A stretch of DNA of 57,186 nucleotides from Thermoprotei archaeon (GCA_003649445.1 QMRV01000010.1:1-57186), one strand, 5' to 3'; counted from the stretch's first letter, positions 35,299 through 45,003 are shown. Made by a program: numbers and translations. The notes: a model not told the origin generated them from the sequence alone.

Positions 35299-37156
35299 GT
35301 GACCCGCAGTTAAATACTTTCCTTACACTCCTCGCAGAGGACAAGAAGAAGCAATCGAGTTTATTAGAAGACAAATCAGAGCTAGAAGAGCTGCTCTCCT
35401 GCAGGCGCCAACAGGCTTCGGTAAAACAGTTGTTGTGTTAACAGCTCTAATGCCGTATATACTAGGAGGCTATAGAGTTCTCTGGGCTGTTAGAACAGGA
35501 AACGAGACAGATAGACCCATAGAAGAACTTAAAGTAATTGTCGAGAAATATGGCCTTGACGTAAAGGGGCTCTCATTTAGAGGAAAAAGAGACATGTGTT
35601 TACTGGCTAGAGAAATGCTCAGCGGGCCTATAAGCCATGAAGATGCAAGTGTTCTCTGCAGAACCTACAGGAAAACATGCAAGTACTACTTGACTTTGAT
35701 TAGAAGAGAAGACACTATACTAGATATATTTAATGACCCAATGATGTATACCGAGGTCTTAGAGAAGTGTTCTCGTCTGGGAGTGTGCCCCTACTTCGCC
35801 CAGTATGTTCTCTTAGAGGAGGCAGACGTAGTGTCGCTGAGCTACAACTATATTTTCATGGAGAGTATAAGCTGGAGCATTAAACGCATAGTCCCCTTCA
35901 GCGATACGATACTAGTTGTAGACGAAGCCCATAATTTACAGCACTTAAACCTCTATTCAGACAAAATAACACTCAACACTATAGTTAACGCTGCGAGAGA
36001 AGCTCAGGAAAGAGGATTAGCTAATATAGTCAAAGTACTGAAAAAGCTGCATACTAAGGTATCTGGGTACAAAAAGTTACTTAAAGACGAAGAAGACATG
36101 CTATTTGATCCAAGCGACTTCAAAGACATTTTAACAGAGCCTCTTTTAAAGAAAATGAGAACTTATGGTCAAAAGATAAGAGAACAGCAAATAAAAATGA
36201 AGAAAAGGCCCCATTCCTCACTCTATCATTTAGCCAACTTCTGGCTAAGTGTTTTCGAGACAATTGGTATAGAAGGCTTCGCGTACATTGCTACAAGAGA
36301 TAGAGACAATATCATATTAGAGCTATGGGACATGAGATCGAGGGAAATACTGGGTAGCGTGTGGAGACAGTTTGCTAGAGTAGTGCTCATGTCAGGTACG
36401 CTGGCGCCGATAGATGCTTTCGCCGAAACAGTAGGCTTAGAAAAATACTCGGGCAAAATAATAGCGTCAGACTACGATCCTCGCAGAGTCCTGCCTATTA
36501 TCTTGAAGGGAGTGACTACTAGAGGAGAAGAGCTACCTGAAGAAATGTGCTTAAGGTACATTAACTTAGTTAAGGTGCTTGTAGACAAGCTGAAAGTAAA
36601 TACAGCTGTTTTTACAGCCAGCTATAGAATTCAAAGAGAACTGATTAAACATGGCTTAATCGAAGAACTGAAGACTCTTGGAGCGAAAGTCTTCGTTGAG
36701 CGAAAAGACATGAAAGGCGATGAGGCAAGAAAAATACTCACCAAGTTCAAGGAACTACCCTCTAGCGGAGAATACGGTGTACTAATAGGCCCTGCCTCAG
36801 GCAGGTTCGCGGAAGGAGCAGACTTCCCCGGACGAGAACTAGAGGCAGTATTCCTCGTCGGAATACCCTTTGATAGAGTGACCGCTAGAACAAAGAAATA
36901 CATAGAGTATTATACACAAGTCTACGGGGAAGGCAAAGGCAGGTACTACGCCTACATAATCCCAGCCCTGCGCAGAGCTTCACAGGCTCTAGGCAGAGCA
37001 CTGAGATCGCGTGAAGACCGAGCAGTCCTAATAGCTGGAGACGAACGCTACTTGAGATACTTGAACCTTCTACCAGACTACTTCACTAACGGAGTAAAAG
37101 TAGTCAAATATCCTGAATTAACTGAAGTTCTCGATAAATATTCTCCAGTAAATTGA
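35299..37156 (+). CDS. XPD/Rad3-type DNA helicase, start disrupted by a one-base frame break
   Basis: A superfamily 2 iron-sulfur helicase of about 615 residues. Motifs are YTPRRGQEEAIEF (Q-motif-like), Walker A APTGFGKT at about 35404-35427, cysteines in RDMCLLA, VLCRTYRKTC and KCSRLGVCPYF (4Fe-4S cluster), DEAH in VVDEAHNL, and QALGRALRSREDRA (motif VI). The reading frame is open only from 35303, after TGA at 35300, and has no ATG/GTG/TTG before 35435, which would delete Walker A. A GTG at 35299, about 25 nt after a TATA-like gataaatact, is out of frame by one base. Removing one base restores a normal N-terminus, so the true start is most likely 35299. Confidence 0.85.
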
Positions 37157-37249
37157 AATCAGACTATAGCCCGTTCGTCACTGCTCCGAAACCTTACCCG
37201 GTCATCACTGTAACTTTATATGTCGTTCCGCTATATCTACTTACTTGAA

Positions 37250-38527
37250 ATGGTAGTCGAACAGACCACTTACATTTCTCTCAAATCTTCTATTCTCGAG
37301 ATAGCTTTCCGCGGGCGTTCACTTGAAATAAACGAGAATAAGTCTAGAGTCAAGGGTGTAAGGATACTTAAAGACGGAGTCTACGGCATTGCGTCGAGCA
37401 ATAAAGAAGACTTTAAGACACTCAAGGAGAAAGCTTTGAAAGCGGTGTCAATGAGCAGAAGAACTACTAAGAAAATTGAGGGACTTGCTGAAGCGAAATT
37501 AGCTAAAGGCTCCTATAAAGCCTCATATGAAATTGATGCAGAGGAAGCAGTAGACTACGTTGTTTCACTTTCAGACAATATTAGAGACTTCCTTCATCCT
37601 CTTGAAGTAATTCCAGAAGTAATTTTAACAGCTTACACTACCGAAAGAAATATTATTACAAGCGACGGCGCAAATGCTTCTGAAGAGAAAACCATAGTAG
37701 AGCTTATTGCTTCTGCTACTTACTCAAGTAAGACAGCAAGCACTATAGTAGGGTTTACCGGTAACTTGAAGTACTTGCCAGATCCTTCTCTAATCGCAAA
37801 GAAAATTTCTTCAAGACTGCTGGCTATGTTAAAAGCAAGGCCTTTAGACATTTTTAGGAGAGGCTTAAAGTACACAGTAGTCTTTAGCTCAGAGTGCTCG
37901 GGAGCACTATTCCACGAAGTAGTAGGGCATCTTCTTGAAGCAGACGTAGTTGTAGAGAGAAATCTCGGAATAAGACCTGGAGCAAAACTGTTTAAATCCA
38001 ATATAACTGTAGTAGACGACCCTCTTGTACCTGAAGGCTACGCGAGCTACTTTTTCGACGACGAAGGAGTCTACGCTAGTAGAAAAACATTAGTGGAAAA
38101 TGGTACAATAGTCTCGCTTCTGCATACACGTTGGACCGCATATATCATGAAAGCTCCTCCTAATGCAAGTGCTAGAGGACTCTTTATACAGCCTAAAGCA
38201 ATGCAAAGCAACCTCGTAGTGAAGCCTAGAGACTGGAAGACATCAGAGTTAATTGAGGAAACAAGAGAAGGATTCTACATAGAGGGGCTAGTTAAAGCAG
38301 AACTAAAAGATAATATAGTTACAGTAGTTCCTGAAGCATTTTACTACATTGAGAAGGGAGAAATAAAGTATGCTGTAAATGCTACAGAAGTACGGCTTTC
38401 GCCAAGAACACTGCTAAGAGAGCAAATTGATGTAGGGCGTTCGCTGTCGATGAGAATATCTAGTGAAAAAGGATTCCCTATAGCAGAAATAGCACCGCCA
38501 ATACGCCTTAAGGCAGTAGTAGTTTAG
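37250..38527 (+). CDS. tldD: TldD/PmbA-family metallopeptidase
   Basis: A 425-residue TldD-type protein. The zinc-binding HExxxH motif is in LFHEVVGHLLEAD, followed by YFFDDEGVYASRKTLVENG and LHTRWTAYIM, typical of the family. TldD acts with TldE/PmbA to cleave peptides such as antitoxins and microcin precursors, but no partner gene is seen here. ATG at 37250 is chosen because a TATA-like ctttata (37212-37218) lies about 33 nt upstream and because the extension to 37220 lies inside the promoter. Confidence 0.85.
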   Translation: MVVEQTTYISLKSSILEIAFRGRSLEINENKSRVKGVRILKDGVYGIASSNKEDFKTLKEKALKAVSMSRRTTKKIEGLAEAKLAKGSYKASYEIDAEEAVDYVVSLSDNIRDFLHPLEVIPEVILTAYTTERNIITSDGANASEEKTIVELIASATYSSKTASTIVGFTGNLKYLPDPSLIAKKISSRLLAMLKARPLDIFRRGLKYTVVFSSECSGALFHEVVGHLLEADVVVERNLGIRPGAKLFKSNITVVDDPLVPEGYASYFFDDEGVYASRKTLVENGTIVSLLHTRWTAYIMKAPPNASARGLFIQPKAMQSNLVVKPRDWKTSELIEETREGFYIEGLVKAELKDNIVTVVPEAFYYIEKGEIKYAVNATEVRLSPRTLLREQIDVGRSLSMRISSEKGFPIAEIAPPIRLKAVVV

Positions 38528-38905
38528 CAAACTTTAGGTTTTAGTTGCTCCGCTACGTCTGCTGGCCCGAGAACTTCGACTGTACTTAAGTGTATTAGTC
38601 TACATTCCTCAAAAGAGCTTCCTCTGCTACATTTACTGTACCTTGATGACCTACTTTCCATACAGTTTTGGATACGGTGTGGCTAAATATGGCAGCTAAG
38701 TGAAAGACTATTTCTACTCCCCCTATTGCTCGGCTGACGTCGCTTTTTACTGTGATATCGCCTTTAATTACTTCGATTTTCTGTCTCAAATGCTCTATTT
38801 GCTTGAGATTACTGGGCATTCTTGTCAGTACTCTTATTTCCGCTTCTTTTTCTACTAGTTGTTCGGCAAGATAACTGCCTACAAAACCACGTCGCCTACA
38901 TCTAG
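38524..38905 (-). pseudogene. NAD-dependent epimerase (extended SDR), truncated and frameshifted
   Basis: Reverse-strand reading gives RRGFVGSYLAEQLVEKEAEIRVLTRMP, GDITVKSDVSRAIGGVEIVFHLAAIFS and GTVNVAEEALLRNV. After a frame break comes LIHLSTVEVLGPADVAEQLKPKV before a stop at 38524. These are the first 130 residues of an extended SDR (NAD fold, FHLAA, HLST). The first Gly-rich strand is altered (RRGFVG in place of GATGFVG) and the rest of the gene, including the YxxxK motif, is absent. It is a remnant, convergent with tldD. Confidence 0.8.
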
Positions 38906-38931
38906 GTAAGTTTATAGCACTAAGTAATAAA

Positions 38932-39069
38932 ATGAAAGGTATGTGTGAAGAAACTGAGTATTCTAGCGAAAACCTTCATGAAAATATTCACAGATTTTTA
39001 GCTAAAATAGAAGAATTCTTGAGAAAAATATGTAGCAGAGCAAGTACAGATAGTATTAGGAAGAAATAG
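38932..39069 (+). CDS. Small ORF upstream of HxlR-like gene, uncertain
   Basis: A 45-codon reading (ATG at 38932 or 38941) with a TATA-like tttatagc about 22-30 nt upstream. It encodes MKGMCEETEYSSENLHENIH and an amphipathic helix with FLAKIEEFLRKIC. It is in the same frame as the regulator that follows, separated by two in-frame stops (39067 and 39076). It may be a separate small protein, or the lost N-terminus of a regulator whose start has been split off. No homology recognised. Confidence 0.35.
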   Translation: MKGMCEETEYSSENLHENIHRFLAKIEEFLRKICSRASTDSIRKK

Positions 39070-39087
39070 CAAAAATAGAGCCCCTTT

Positions 39088-39378
39088 TTGAGGCCAGTGC
39101 TTTTAAGATGGACTCCTGGAATAGTATATGCTCTCTACTTAAGAGGTAGAATGTGTTCTAATGAGTTGAAGATGGCTTTCGGAGTGAGCTCTCAAGTTCT
39201 CTCCGATAAGCTGAAGTTCCTTGAGAAGTACGGCATTGTATTTAAGGAAATTGACTTGACTTCAAGGCCCATTAGAGCATACTATAGTTTGACTGATTTA
39301 GGTAAAGAGATAGAGCTAGTATTAGTGCCTCTACTAGTAGTTATCAAAGAAATATGCATTAGAAGAAAAGTCAGCTGA
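39088..39378 (+). CDS. HxlR-like winged-helix transcriptional regulator
   Basis: A 96-residue winged-helix protein from TTG. LRPVLLRWTPGIVYALYLRGRMCSNELKMAFGVSSQVLSDKLKFLEKYGIV follows the HxlR/MarR-like pattern (wing and recognition helix AFGVSSQVLSDKLKFLE, then YYSLTDLGKEI). The usual N-terminal Cys-Pro sensor is not visible in the downstream part. It precedes the beta-mannosidase gene by 88 bp with a GC palindrome between, so it may regulate that gene or itself. DNA-binding role is family-based. Confidence 0.65.
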   Translation: MRPVLLRWTPGIVYALYLRGRMCSNELKMAFGVSSQVLSDKLKFLEKYGIVFKEIDLTSRPIRAYYSLTDLGKEIELVLVPLLVVIKEICIRRKVS

Positions 39379-39400
39379 AACCCCCTTTCCTCACGTGGAG

Positions 39401-39416
39401 AGCGGCAGAGGCCGCT
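39401..39416. promoter_or_regulatory. GC-rich perfect inverted repeat between regulator and beta-mannosidase genes
   Basis: AGCGGCAGAGGCCGCT has 6-bp arms and a 4-bp centre, unusual in this A/T-rich intergenic DNA. It could be an operator for the preceding HxlR-like regulator controlling the beta-mannosidase gene, or a terminator stem. No T-run follows closely, which weakens the terminator reading. Confidence 0.45.
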
Positions 39417-39499
39417 GATTCATCACACGTAGATATTTACTGGGTAATATTTTTGCTTTACTTTTAATGTTTAAATCAGGCGTTGATTATATTTTACTG

Positions 39500-41998
39500 A
39501 TGGCTAAAGTGCTTTTACTAAATGGTAAGTGGAAGTTTAAATGGTTTGAGCCAGATGAGTATTGGCGACTGAGAAAAAAGCCATACGAAGAGGACTATGA
39601 TGATTCAGCGTGGCTTGAGTGCAACGTGCCAGGCGATGTTCACACCTATCTTTTAGAGAAAGGACTTATTGAAGACCCGTTTTTCGAGAAAAATGCAGAG
39701 AAATGTAGGTGGGTTGAAGAAGTTGACTGGTGGTTTAAGAAGGTCTTCTATGTTTCAGAAGACTTAAAGGCTAGTAGAGTTGAGCTAGTATTTGAAGGAC
39801 TAGATACTTTTGCTACAGTATGGCTTAATGGCATAAAGATAGCTGAACATGAGGACATGTTTCTACCGCTTGTTGTAGATGTTACCGACAAAATTAGGTT
39901 TGGTGAAAAGAATATTCTTGTAGTTAAGCTCGGTTCACCGCTTCTTGGGACGCGCAAGAGAAATAAGGGCGGACTTCCTGTTAACTTGCTGAGGGCTTGG
40001 GCTAGGAAAGCTCAGTATGCTTATGGGTGGGACTGGGCTACGAGACTGCTTACTGTAGGTATTTGGCGCGACGTTAAGCTTGTTTTCATAAACTCAGCTA
40101 AAATAAGGAGTATTTACGTTAGGACCCTTGAGATCAGTAATGCTTCCGCTAAGATTCTTATTGAAGCTGAAGTAGAGGCGTTTAAAGAAGATAAGTACAG
40201 GCTTGTGCTAAAGGCAACGTGTAAAGACAGTCTTTTAAAGGATTCTTTAGAAGTAGAGCTGAAGAAAGGACTTAACATTATCAAAAAAGAGTATTCTGTA
40301 GAGAAGCCTTACTTGTGGTGGCCTAGAGGCTACGGTGAGCAAAACCTCTACGAGCTCACGGCCGAGCTCTATTTGGGTGTAAGCAAAGTAGACGAGTATT
40401 TCACTCGATTCGGTATAAGGACTATAGAGCTTGTAACTGAGGGACCTGAGACACCTAACGGTAAAGTCTTCTACTTTAAGATAAATGGAGTAAAAGTATT
40501 CGTCAAGGGCGCCAACTGGATTCCACTAGACCTCCTTATAGGCAGAATAACCTCCGATAAGTATGAGCGCGCTTTAAGGATGATGGCTGAAGCAAACCAC
40601 AACGCTGTTAGAGTATGGGGCGGAGGCTTAATTGAACATGATATGTTCTACGATCTATGCGATGAGCTGGGAATAATGGTCTGGCAAGACTTCCCCTACA
40701 GTACAGCCTATTACCCTACTCACGAAGAGTTCCTCGAACTAGTCAAGAAGGAGACTGAGAGTATTGTCAAGAGACTTAGAAACCACCCGTCAATAATTCT
40801 GTGGTGTGGTAACAATGAGATAGACTGGATGATGTACAATATGGGAATAAAGCACGATGACCACCCGATATTCTACAAAATACTTCCCGAAGTTATTCAG
40901 AAATATGATCCCGGCAGGCCTTACTGGCCAAGCAGTCCTTGGGGAGGAAAGCACCCTAATTCTATGGAAGAAGGCAATAGGCACAACTGGTATGTTTGGC
41001 ACCGCTACGAGCCTATTGAAAAATACTTAGAAGACGAAGGACGATTCATAACAGAGTTCGGCTTCCAGGCTGCTCCCGATATAGATACTTTGAAGAAGTT
41101 CATTAAAGAGGAGAATCTCTGGCCTATAAGCGAGACATGGATATACCATTACCACACTCCATGGAAAATGGCCTACTATATTCGGGAGTTCGGGAAGCCA
41201 CTTACTCTAAGAGACTATGTTCTACTTTCGCAGCTGGTACAGGCATATGCTCTTAAAATAGCTATAGAGCACTACCGGTCGAGGAAATTCGCGTGTGGAG
41301 GCTGCATGTACTGGAACTTTAATGCTCCTTGGCCCAATATCTGCTGGGAAGTAGTAGACTACTTCTTTAACCCCAAGGCAGCTTACTTCTACGTTAAGAA
41401 AGCCTATAGCCCAATAATATTAGTCTTCAAGAAGAAAAAAGAAGCTGTCGAAGTCTATGTAGTTAACGATGCTCTGAAGAAGATTAGCGGCAAAGTAGCT
41501 TTAAGACTAATAGACTTCAACGGAAAAACACTCTTCAGCAGAGAAGTAGACTTTAGTGTTGAAGAGAACTCCGCGAAGAAAGTACATGAAGTCATGTTAA
41601 AAGATCTTCCGCTAGACAGAGTAGATGATAGAGTTCTAATAGGAAAACTCTACGTAAATGAAAAGAAAGTACATGAAAATACACTGTTCTTCGCTAAGCA
41701 CTTTGACCTGAAGCTGCCTGAAACAAGCATAGAGATTAAAGTAGAGGAAGCTAAGAGAATTGAAGAAAATACTGTAGTTAAGCTTACATTATCTTCTAGC
41801 AAGTACTCTTACTTCACTTATGTTAAAGTGACAGGAGTAGACCCCAAATACGTTACTTACAGCGATAACTACTTCAATATAGTTCCCGGAGAGCCTAGGC
41901 CTCTAAAAATAACCATTAGAAGCAAGTATATCGATGCAGTTGAACTGAAATACGGATCTCTCAATGCTCCTGAAAAAGTGTTTACAGTCAAACTATAG
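39500..41998 (+). CDS. Glycoside hydrolase family 2 beta-mannosidase
   Basis: An 832-residue enzyme starting at ATG 39500; the extension to 39467 is doubtful because MAKVLLLNGKWKFKW is the normal family start. GH2 sandwich domains (residues 1-280) are followed by the catalytic barrel with ANHNAVRVWGGGLIEHDMFYD, IMVWQDFPYSTAYY, acid/base Glu in ILWCGNNE and nucleophile Glu in ITEFGFQ. The WGGG and WQDF pattern is typical of beta-mannosidases rather than beta-galactosidases. It has no signal peptide, so it acts on imported mannosides in the cytosol. Regulatory candidates (HxlR-like gene, GC palindrome) lie upstream. Confidence 0.9.
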   Translation: MAKVLLLNGKWKFKWFEPDEYWRLRKKPYEEDYDDSAWLECNVPGDVHTYLLEKGLIEDPFFEKNAEKCRWVEEVDWWFKKVFYVSEDLKASRVELVFEGLDTFATVWLNGIKIAEHEDMFLPLVVDVTDKIRFGEKNILVVKLGSPLLGTRKRNKGGLPVNLLRAWARKAQYAYGWDWATRLLTVGIWRDVKLVFINSAKIRSIYVRTLEISNASAKILIEAEVEAFKEDKYRLVLKATCKDSLLKDSLEVELKKGLNIIKKEYSVEKPYLWWPRGYGEQNLYELTAELYLGVSKVDEYFTRFGIRTIELVTEGPETPNGKVFYFKINGVKVFVKGANWIPLDLLIGRITSDKYERALRMMAEANHNAVRVWGGGLIEHDMFYDLCDELGIMVWQDFPYSTAYYPTHEEFLELVKKETESIVKRLRNHPSIILWCGNNEIDWMMYNMGIKHDDHPIFYKILPEVIQKYDPGRPYWPSSPWGGKHPNSMEEGNRHNWYVWHRYEPIEKYLEDEGRFITEFGFQAAPDIDTLKKFIKEENLWPISETWIYHYHTPWKMAYYIREFGKPLTLRDYVLLSQLVQAYALKIAIEHYRSRKFACGGCMYWNFNAPWPNICWEVVDYFFNPKAAYFYVKKAYSPIILVFKKKKEAVEVYVVNDALKKISGKVALRLIDFNGKTLFSREVDFSVEENSAKKVHEVMLKDLPLDRVDDRVLIGKLYVNEKKVHENTLFFAKHFDLKLPETSIEIKVEEAKRIEENTVVKLTLSSSKYSYFTYVKVTGVDPKYVTYSDNYFNIVPGEPRPLKITIRSKYIDAVELKYGSLNAPEKVFTVKL

Positions 41999-42053
41999 CC
42001 TCAAAACCTGATGACTGAAAAATTTATGAGATGTTTTTCCTACTATCTTCACG

Positions 42054-43079
42054 ATGACCGAGGTTCCCGTCGATGTAGGTTTTCCTTCCCGAAGAAAAAT
42101 GAAGAAAAGCATTAAGTACACTAAACTACTTGTAGTAGGACTCATACTGGGCATTGTGCTCATAATTTTGCTCGCAGCTACAATAGATTATGTTGATTTA
42201 GGCTACGCCGCCGTAATCTACGACCCACTTTCACATGAAATAATTTCAGTAGTCTACGGCCCAGCCTACTTCATTAAAATGCCTTGGCAGTTCAAGAAAG
42301 TAGTCTGGCTCAAAGTAGAAGCAGTCGACATGTTCAAGAATCCTCCACGAGATTATCCTGCGGTAATGGCGCTCACTAAAGACGGCGCTGAAGTACAGGT
42401 AGATATTACCGTCAGGTATCAAGTAGTCCAAAGCGATACAGCTATCAAAGAGCTTGTTAAAAGGTACCCTGACTTAATGTTCGAAGAAAACGCTATAGTT
42501 CCTATTATACGAGAAGATGTGAGAAACATCATCGCGAAATATACTTTAACAGAAATCATCGAGAAGAGGGAAAAAGTTAGGCTAGAGATAATTAATGCGA
42601 CTGAAAGTAGACTCATAAGCGATCCTACACTCAAAGGCTGTATCAAGATAATAGATGTAGCTGTAAGGAACATTGATATACCGTCTGACGTGAAGAAAGC
42701 TATCGAAGAAAAGCTAGCAGCACAGCAGGAAGCACTAGCAGCAGAATACCGTAAAAAGAAGCTACTAATTGAAGCTAATGCCACAGCATTAGCTAAGATT
42801 ATAGCCGCTAAAGCTGAAGCAGAGGCAAGGATAATAGCTGCTCTAGCTGAAGCCAACGCTACACTCATTAGAGCAGAAGCCCAGAAGAAAGCCATAATAC
42901 TCATTATCTCAGCGTATAATTCAACTGAATATGCGCTAATACAGCAGTACATAGCAGCACTCGAGAAAGTAGCTGAAAAAGGAGGCCTCATAATAGTAGT
43001 TCCTCAGGGTCAGGGAGTCCCAGTACTAATTACGCCTCCACAGCAATCCACTAAGTCCTCTCCATCTTCGGGAAGCTAA
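42054..43079 (+). CDS. SPFH/band 7 (prohibitin-like) membrane protein
   Basis: A 341-residue protein with a single N-terminal membrane span (about residues 25-44, LLVVGLILGIVLIILLA) followed by a prohibitin-type SPFH domain (VTVRYQVVQ-like VDITVRYQV, VIPIIREDVRNIIAKYT, IDVAVRNIDIPSDV). A long Ala/Glu/Lys coiled coil (residues 210-285, AEAEARIIAALAEANATLI) leads to a hydrophobic C-terminus and a Pro/Ser tail. These proteins scaffold membrane microdomains and chaperone proteases. Partner not identified in the window. Confidence 0.9.
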   Translation: MTEVPVDVGFPSRRKMKKSIKYTKLLVVGLILGIVLIILLAATIDYVDLGYAAVIYDPLSHEIISVVYGPAYFIKMPWQFKKVVWLKVEAVDMFKNPPRDYPAVMALTKDGAEVQVDITVRYQVVQSDTAIKELVKRYPDLMFEENAIVPIIREDVRNIIAKYTLTEIIEKREKVRLEIINATESRLISDPTLKGCIKIIDVAVRNIDIPSDVKKAIEEKLAAQQEALAAEYRKKKLLIEANATALAKIIAAKAEAEARIIAALAEANATLIRAEAQKKAIILIISAYNSTEYALIQQYIAALEKVAEKGGLIIVVPQGQGVPVLITPPQQSTKSSPSSGS

Positions 43080-43204
43080 GTAACAGTTTTTGACTTCTTT
43101 AATTCAAATACTTTCTTTATTCTACTAGATATTTACCAAGGCTTTAGATCTAATTATTTAAGTCGCATAACTAAATTAATAAGAGGAACCACTGATACCC
43201 AATT

Positions 43205-44608
43205 ATGGTCAGTAGTCTCGAGAAAATTTTCAGAGCTAGAAGTGTAGCTGTAGTGGGAGCCTCTGAGAAAAAGGGTAGTATTGGTAGAGCTATAATGGAA
43301 AACCTTCTTTCCTCATTCAAAGGCTCTATCTACCCAGTTAACATAAAGTACGATAAAGTCTTCAACTTAAAGTGCTATAAATCTGTGAAAGATATTCCGG
43401 GCCAAGTAGATTTAGCAGTAATAGCTGTTCCGGCAGAAGCTGTTCTAAGCGTAATAAAGGACTGTGGAGAGAAGGAAGTAAAAGGAGCCATAGTGATAAG
43501 CGCAGGCTTCAGAGAATCAGGAAAAGAGGGGGCTGAGCTTGAAGAAAAATTAGTTTCTTTAGCTCGAGAACACGAAGTAAAAATCATAGGCCCTAACTGC
43601 CTCGGCGTGTATTCTGCTCACAGTGGCCTCGACACAATATTCAATCCTAGTGACAGACAGGCTAAACCCGAGCCAGGGCCTATCGCTTTCGTAAGCCAGA
43701 GCGGTGCCTTAGGCGCAGCACTACTTGACTGGATTGCTGCCACAAACATAGGAATGAGCCACTTCATCAGCTATGGCAACGCAGCCGATGTAGATGAAAC
43801 AGAGCTAATAGAGTTCCTTGCAGAAGACCCTGAAACTAAAGTAATAGCCTGCTACATCGAGGGAGTCAGAAGAGGAAGAGAGTTTCTAAAAGCGATTAAA
43901 AAGGCTTCAGCTAAGAAGCCAGTAGTAGTGCTGAAAGCAGGAAAAACCACTCGAGGAGCAGCAGCAGTAGCATCACATACAGGAAGTATGGCCGGCTCCT
44001 ATAAAGTATATGAGGGCGCCCTCAAGCAACATGGAGCAATAGTAGTAGAAGACCTAAAAAGCCTTCTAAACGCCTCAAAGGCGCTAGCTCTCCAGCCTCC
44101 AGCTAAGGGGCCGAGAGTAGGCATAGTAACTAATGGCGGCGGAGCAGGAGTCTTAATGGCAGACGAGCTAGAATCAAAAGGCCTAGAAATACCCTCGCTG
44201 TCTCCGAGCACAGTAGCCGAGCTTGAAAAAGTTCTTCCTTCATCAGCTTCAACAGCAAACCCTGTAGATATTCTTGGAGATGCTCCTGCCGAGAGATATC
44301 GCGATGCCGTAAACTTAGTGCTAAAAGACCCTAACGTAGACGTAGTAGTAGTAATTACCTTAATGCAGTCTCCAGCACTGAACCCGAAGACTCTTAAAGA
44401 CTACTTAAAGCGAATAGTCTCTGAGACAGACAAGCCTATAGTAATGGTCGCTCCAGGAGGAAGTTACACTGAAAAGCACTCAAGTGAAATCGAAGTAGAG
44501 GCTGGTATACCGATATATAAGACGCCAGAAGACGCAGCCGTAGCGGTAAAAGCACTAGTGGACTACGGCGCTATACAGCAACAAATATCTAGCTCAAAGC
44601 AGGAATAG
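43205..44608 (+). CDS. acdA: ADP-forming acetyl-CoA synthetase, alpha subunit
   Basis: A 467-residue alpha subunit of acyl-CoA synthetase (ADP-forming), which makes ATP from acyl-CoA, ADP and phosphate in peptide and sugar fermentation. CoA-binding fold at the start (RSVAVVGASEKKGSIGRAI), ligase domain with SQSGALGAALLDW, and the phospho-carrier His258 in VASHTGSMAG. Length is about that of known archaeal alpha subunits. The beta subunit is not in the window, as expected where alpha and beta are encoded apart. Confidence 0.92.
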   Translation: MVSSLEKIFRARSVAVVGASEKKGSIGRAIMENLLSSFKGSIYPVNIKYDKVFNLKCYKSVKDIPGQVDLAVIAVPAEAVLSVIKDCGEKEVKGAIVISAGFRESGKEGAELEEKLVSLAREHEVKIIGPNCLGVYSAHSGLDTIFNPSDRQAKPEPGPIAFVSQSGALGAALLDWIAATNIGMSHFISYGNAADVDETELIEFLAEDPETKVIACYIEGVRRGREFLKAIKKASAKKPVVVLKAGKTTRGAAAVASHTGSMAGSYKVYEGALKQHGAIVVEDLKSLLNASKALALQPPAKGPRVGIVTNGGGAGVLMADELESKGLEIPSLSPSTVAELEKVLPSSASTANPVDILGDAPAERYRDAVNLVLKDPNVDVVVVITLMQSPALNPKTLKDYLKRIVSETDKPIVMVAPGGSYTEKHSSEIEVEAGIPIYKTPEDAAVAVKALVDYGAIQQQISSSKQE

Positions 44609-44610
44609 TA

Positions 44611-45003
44611 CTACAGGTGAGTGAAACGGTGGGGTTCTGACTCCCCACTGTGATGAGAACCTGAGCCTCTGATGTTCTTAAACTTTACTTCATGTATCCC
44701 TTCTTCTATTTTCCTACATACTTCACTATATACATTGACTAGTCTGAGAGCTTCATCTGTTAGAACCGTTCCTCCACCTCTCCTTCCTCCTCTTTTCCTT
44801 ACAGTAATCTTAGTTCCTAGAGTTTCTTCTAGTGAATTAAGGTAGTTTAATGCGCGCTTATAGGACCACCCGCATTTCTCGCAGGCTTTTCTAATACTTC
44901 CTGTTTCATGTATTGCTTTAAGCAATTCTATGCCTCCTGGTCCCAGAACAAAGTCTCCTTTCTCTGATTCAAACCAAACTTTGTATTTTACTATCAAATT
45001 CAC
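44611..45003 (-). CDS. ModE-like winged-helix regulator
   Basis: A 130-residue protein with the N-terminal LysR/ModE helix-turn-helix. GGIELLKAIHETGSIRKACEKCGWSYKRALNYLNSLEETLG is the recognition region, with RKRGGRRGGGTVLTDEA as the wing. No molybdate-binding domain follows, so it is a ModE-N-only type regulator. Metal or oxyanion transporter genes are not nearby. The C-terminal tail is His/Ser/Glu-rich (SGSHHSGESEPHRFTH), possibly metal-binding. It ends 2 nt from the convergent acdA. Confidence 0.85.
   Translation of the reverse strand: MNLIVKYKVWFESEKGDFVLGPGGIELLKAIHETGSIRKACEKCGWSYKRALNYLNSLEETLGTKITVRKRGGRRGGGTVLTDEALRLVNVYSEVCRKIEEGIHEVKFKNIRGSGSHHSGESEPHRFTHL

Noticed and set aside
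42419..42991. 190-codon reverse open frame over the SPFH gene
   Set aside because: The Ala/Ser-rich product mirrors the Ala/Glu-rich coiled coil on the other strand. The forward gene has clear SPFH motifs.
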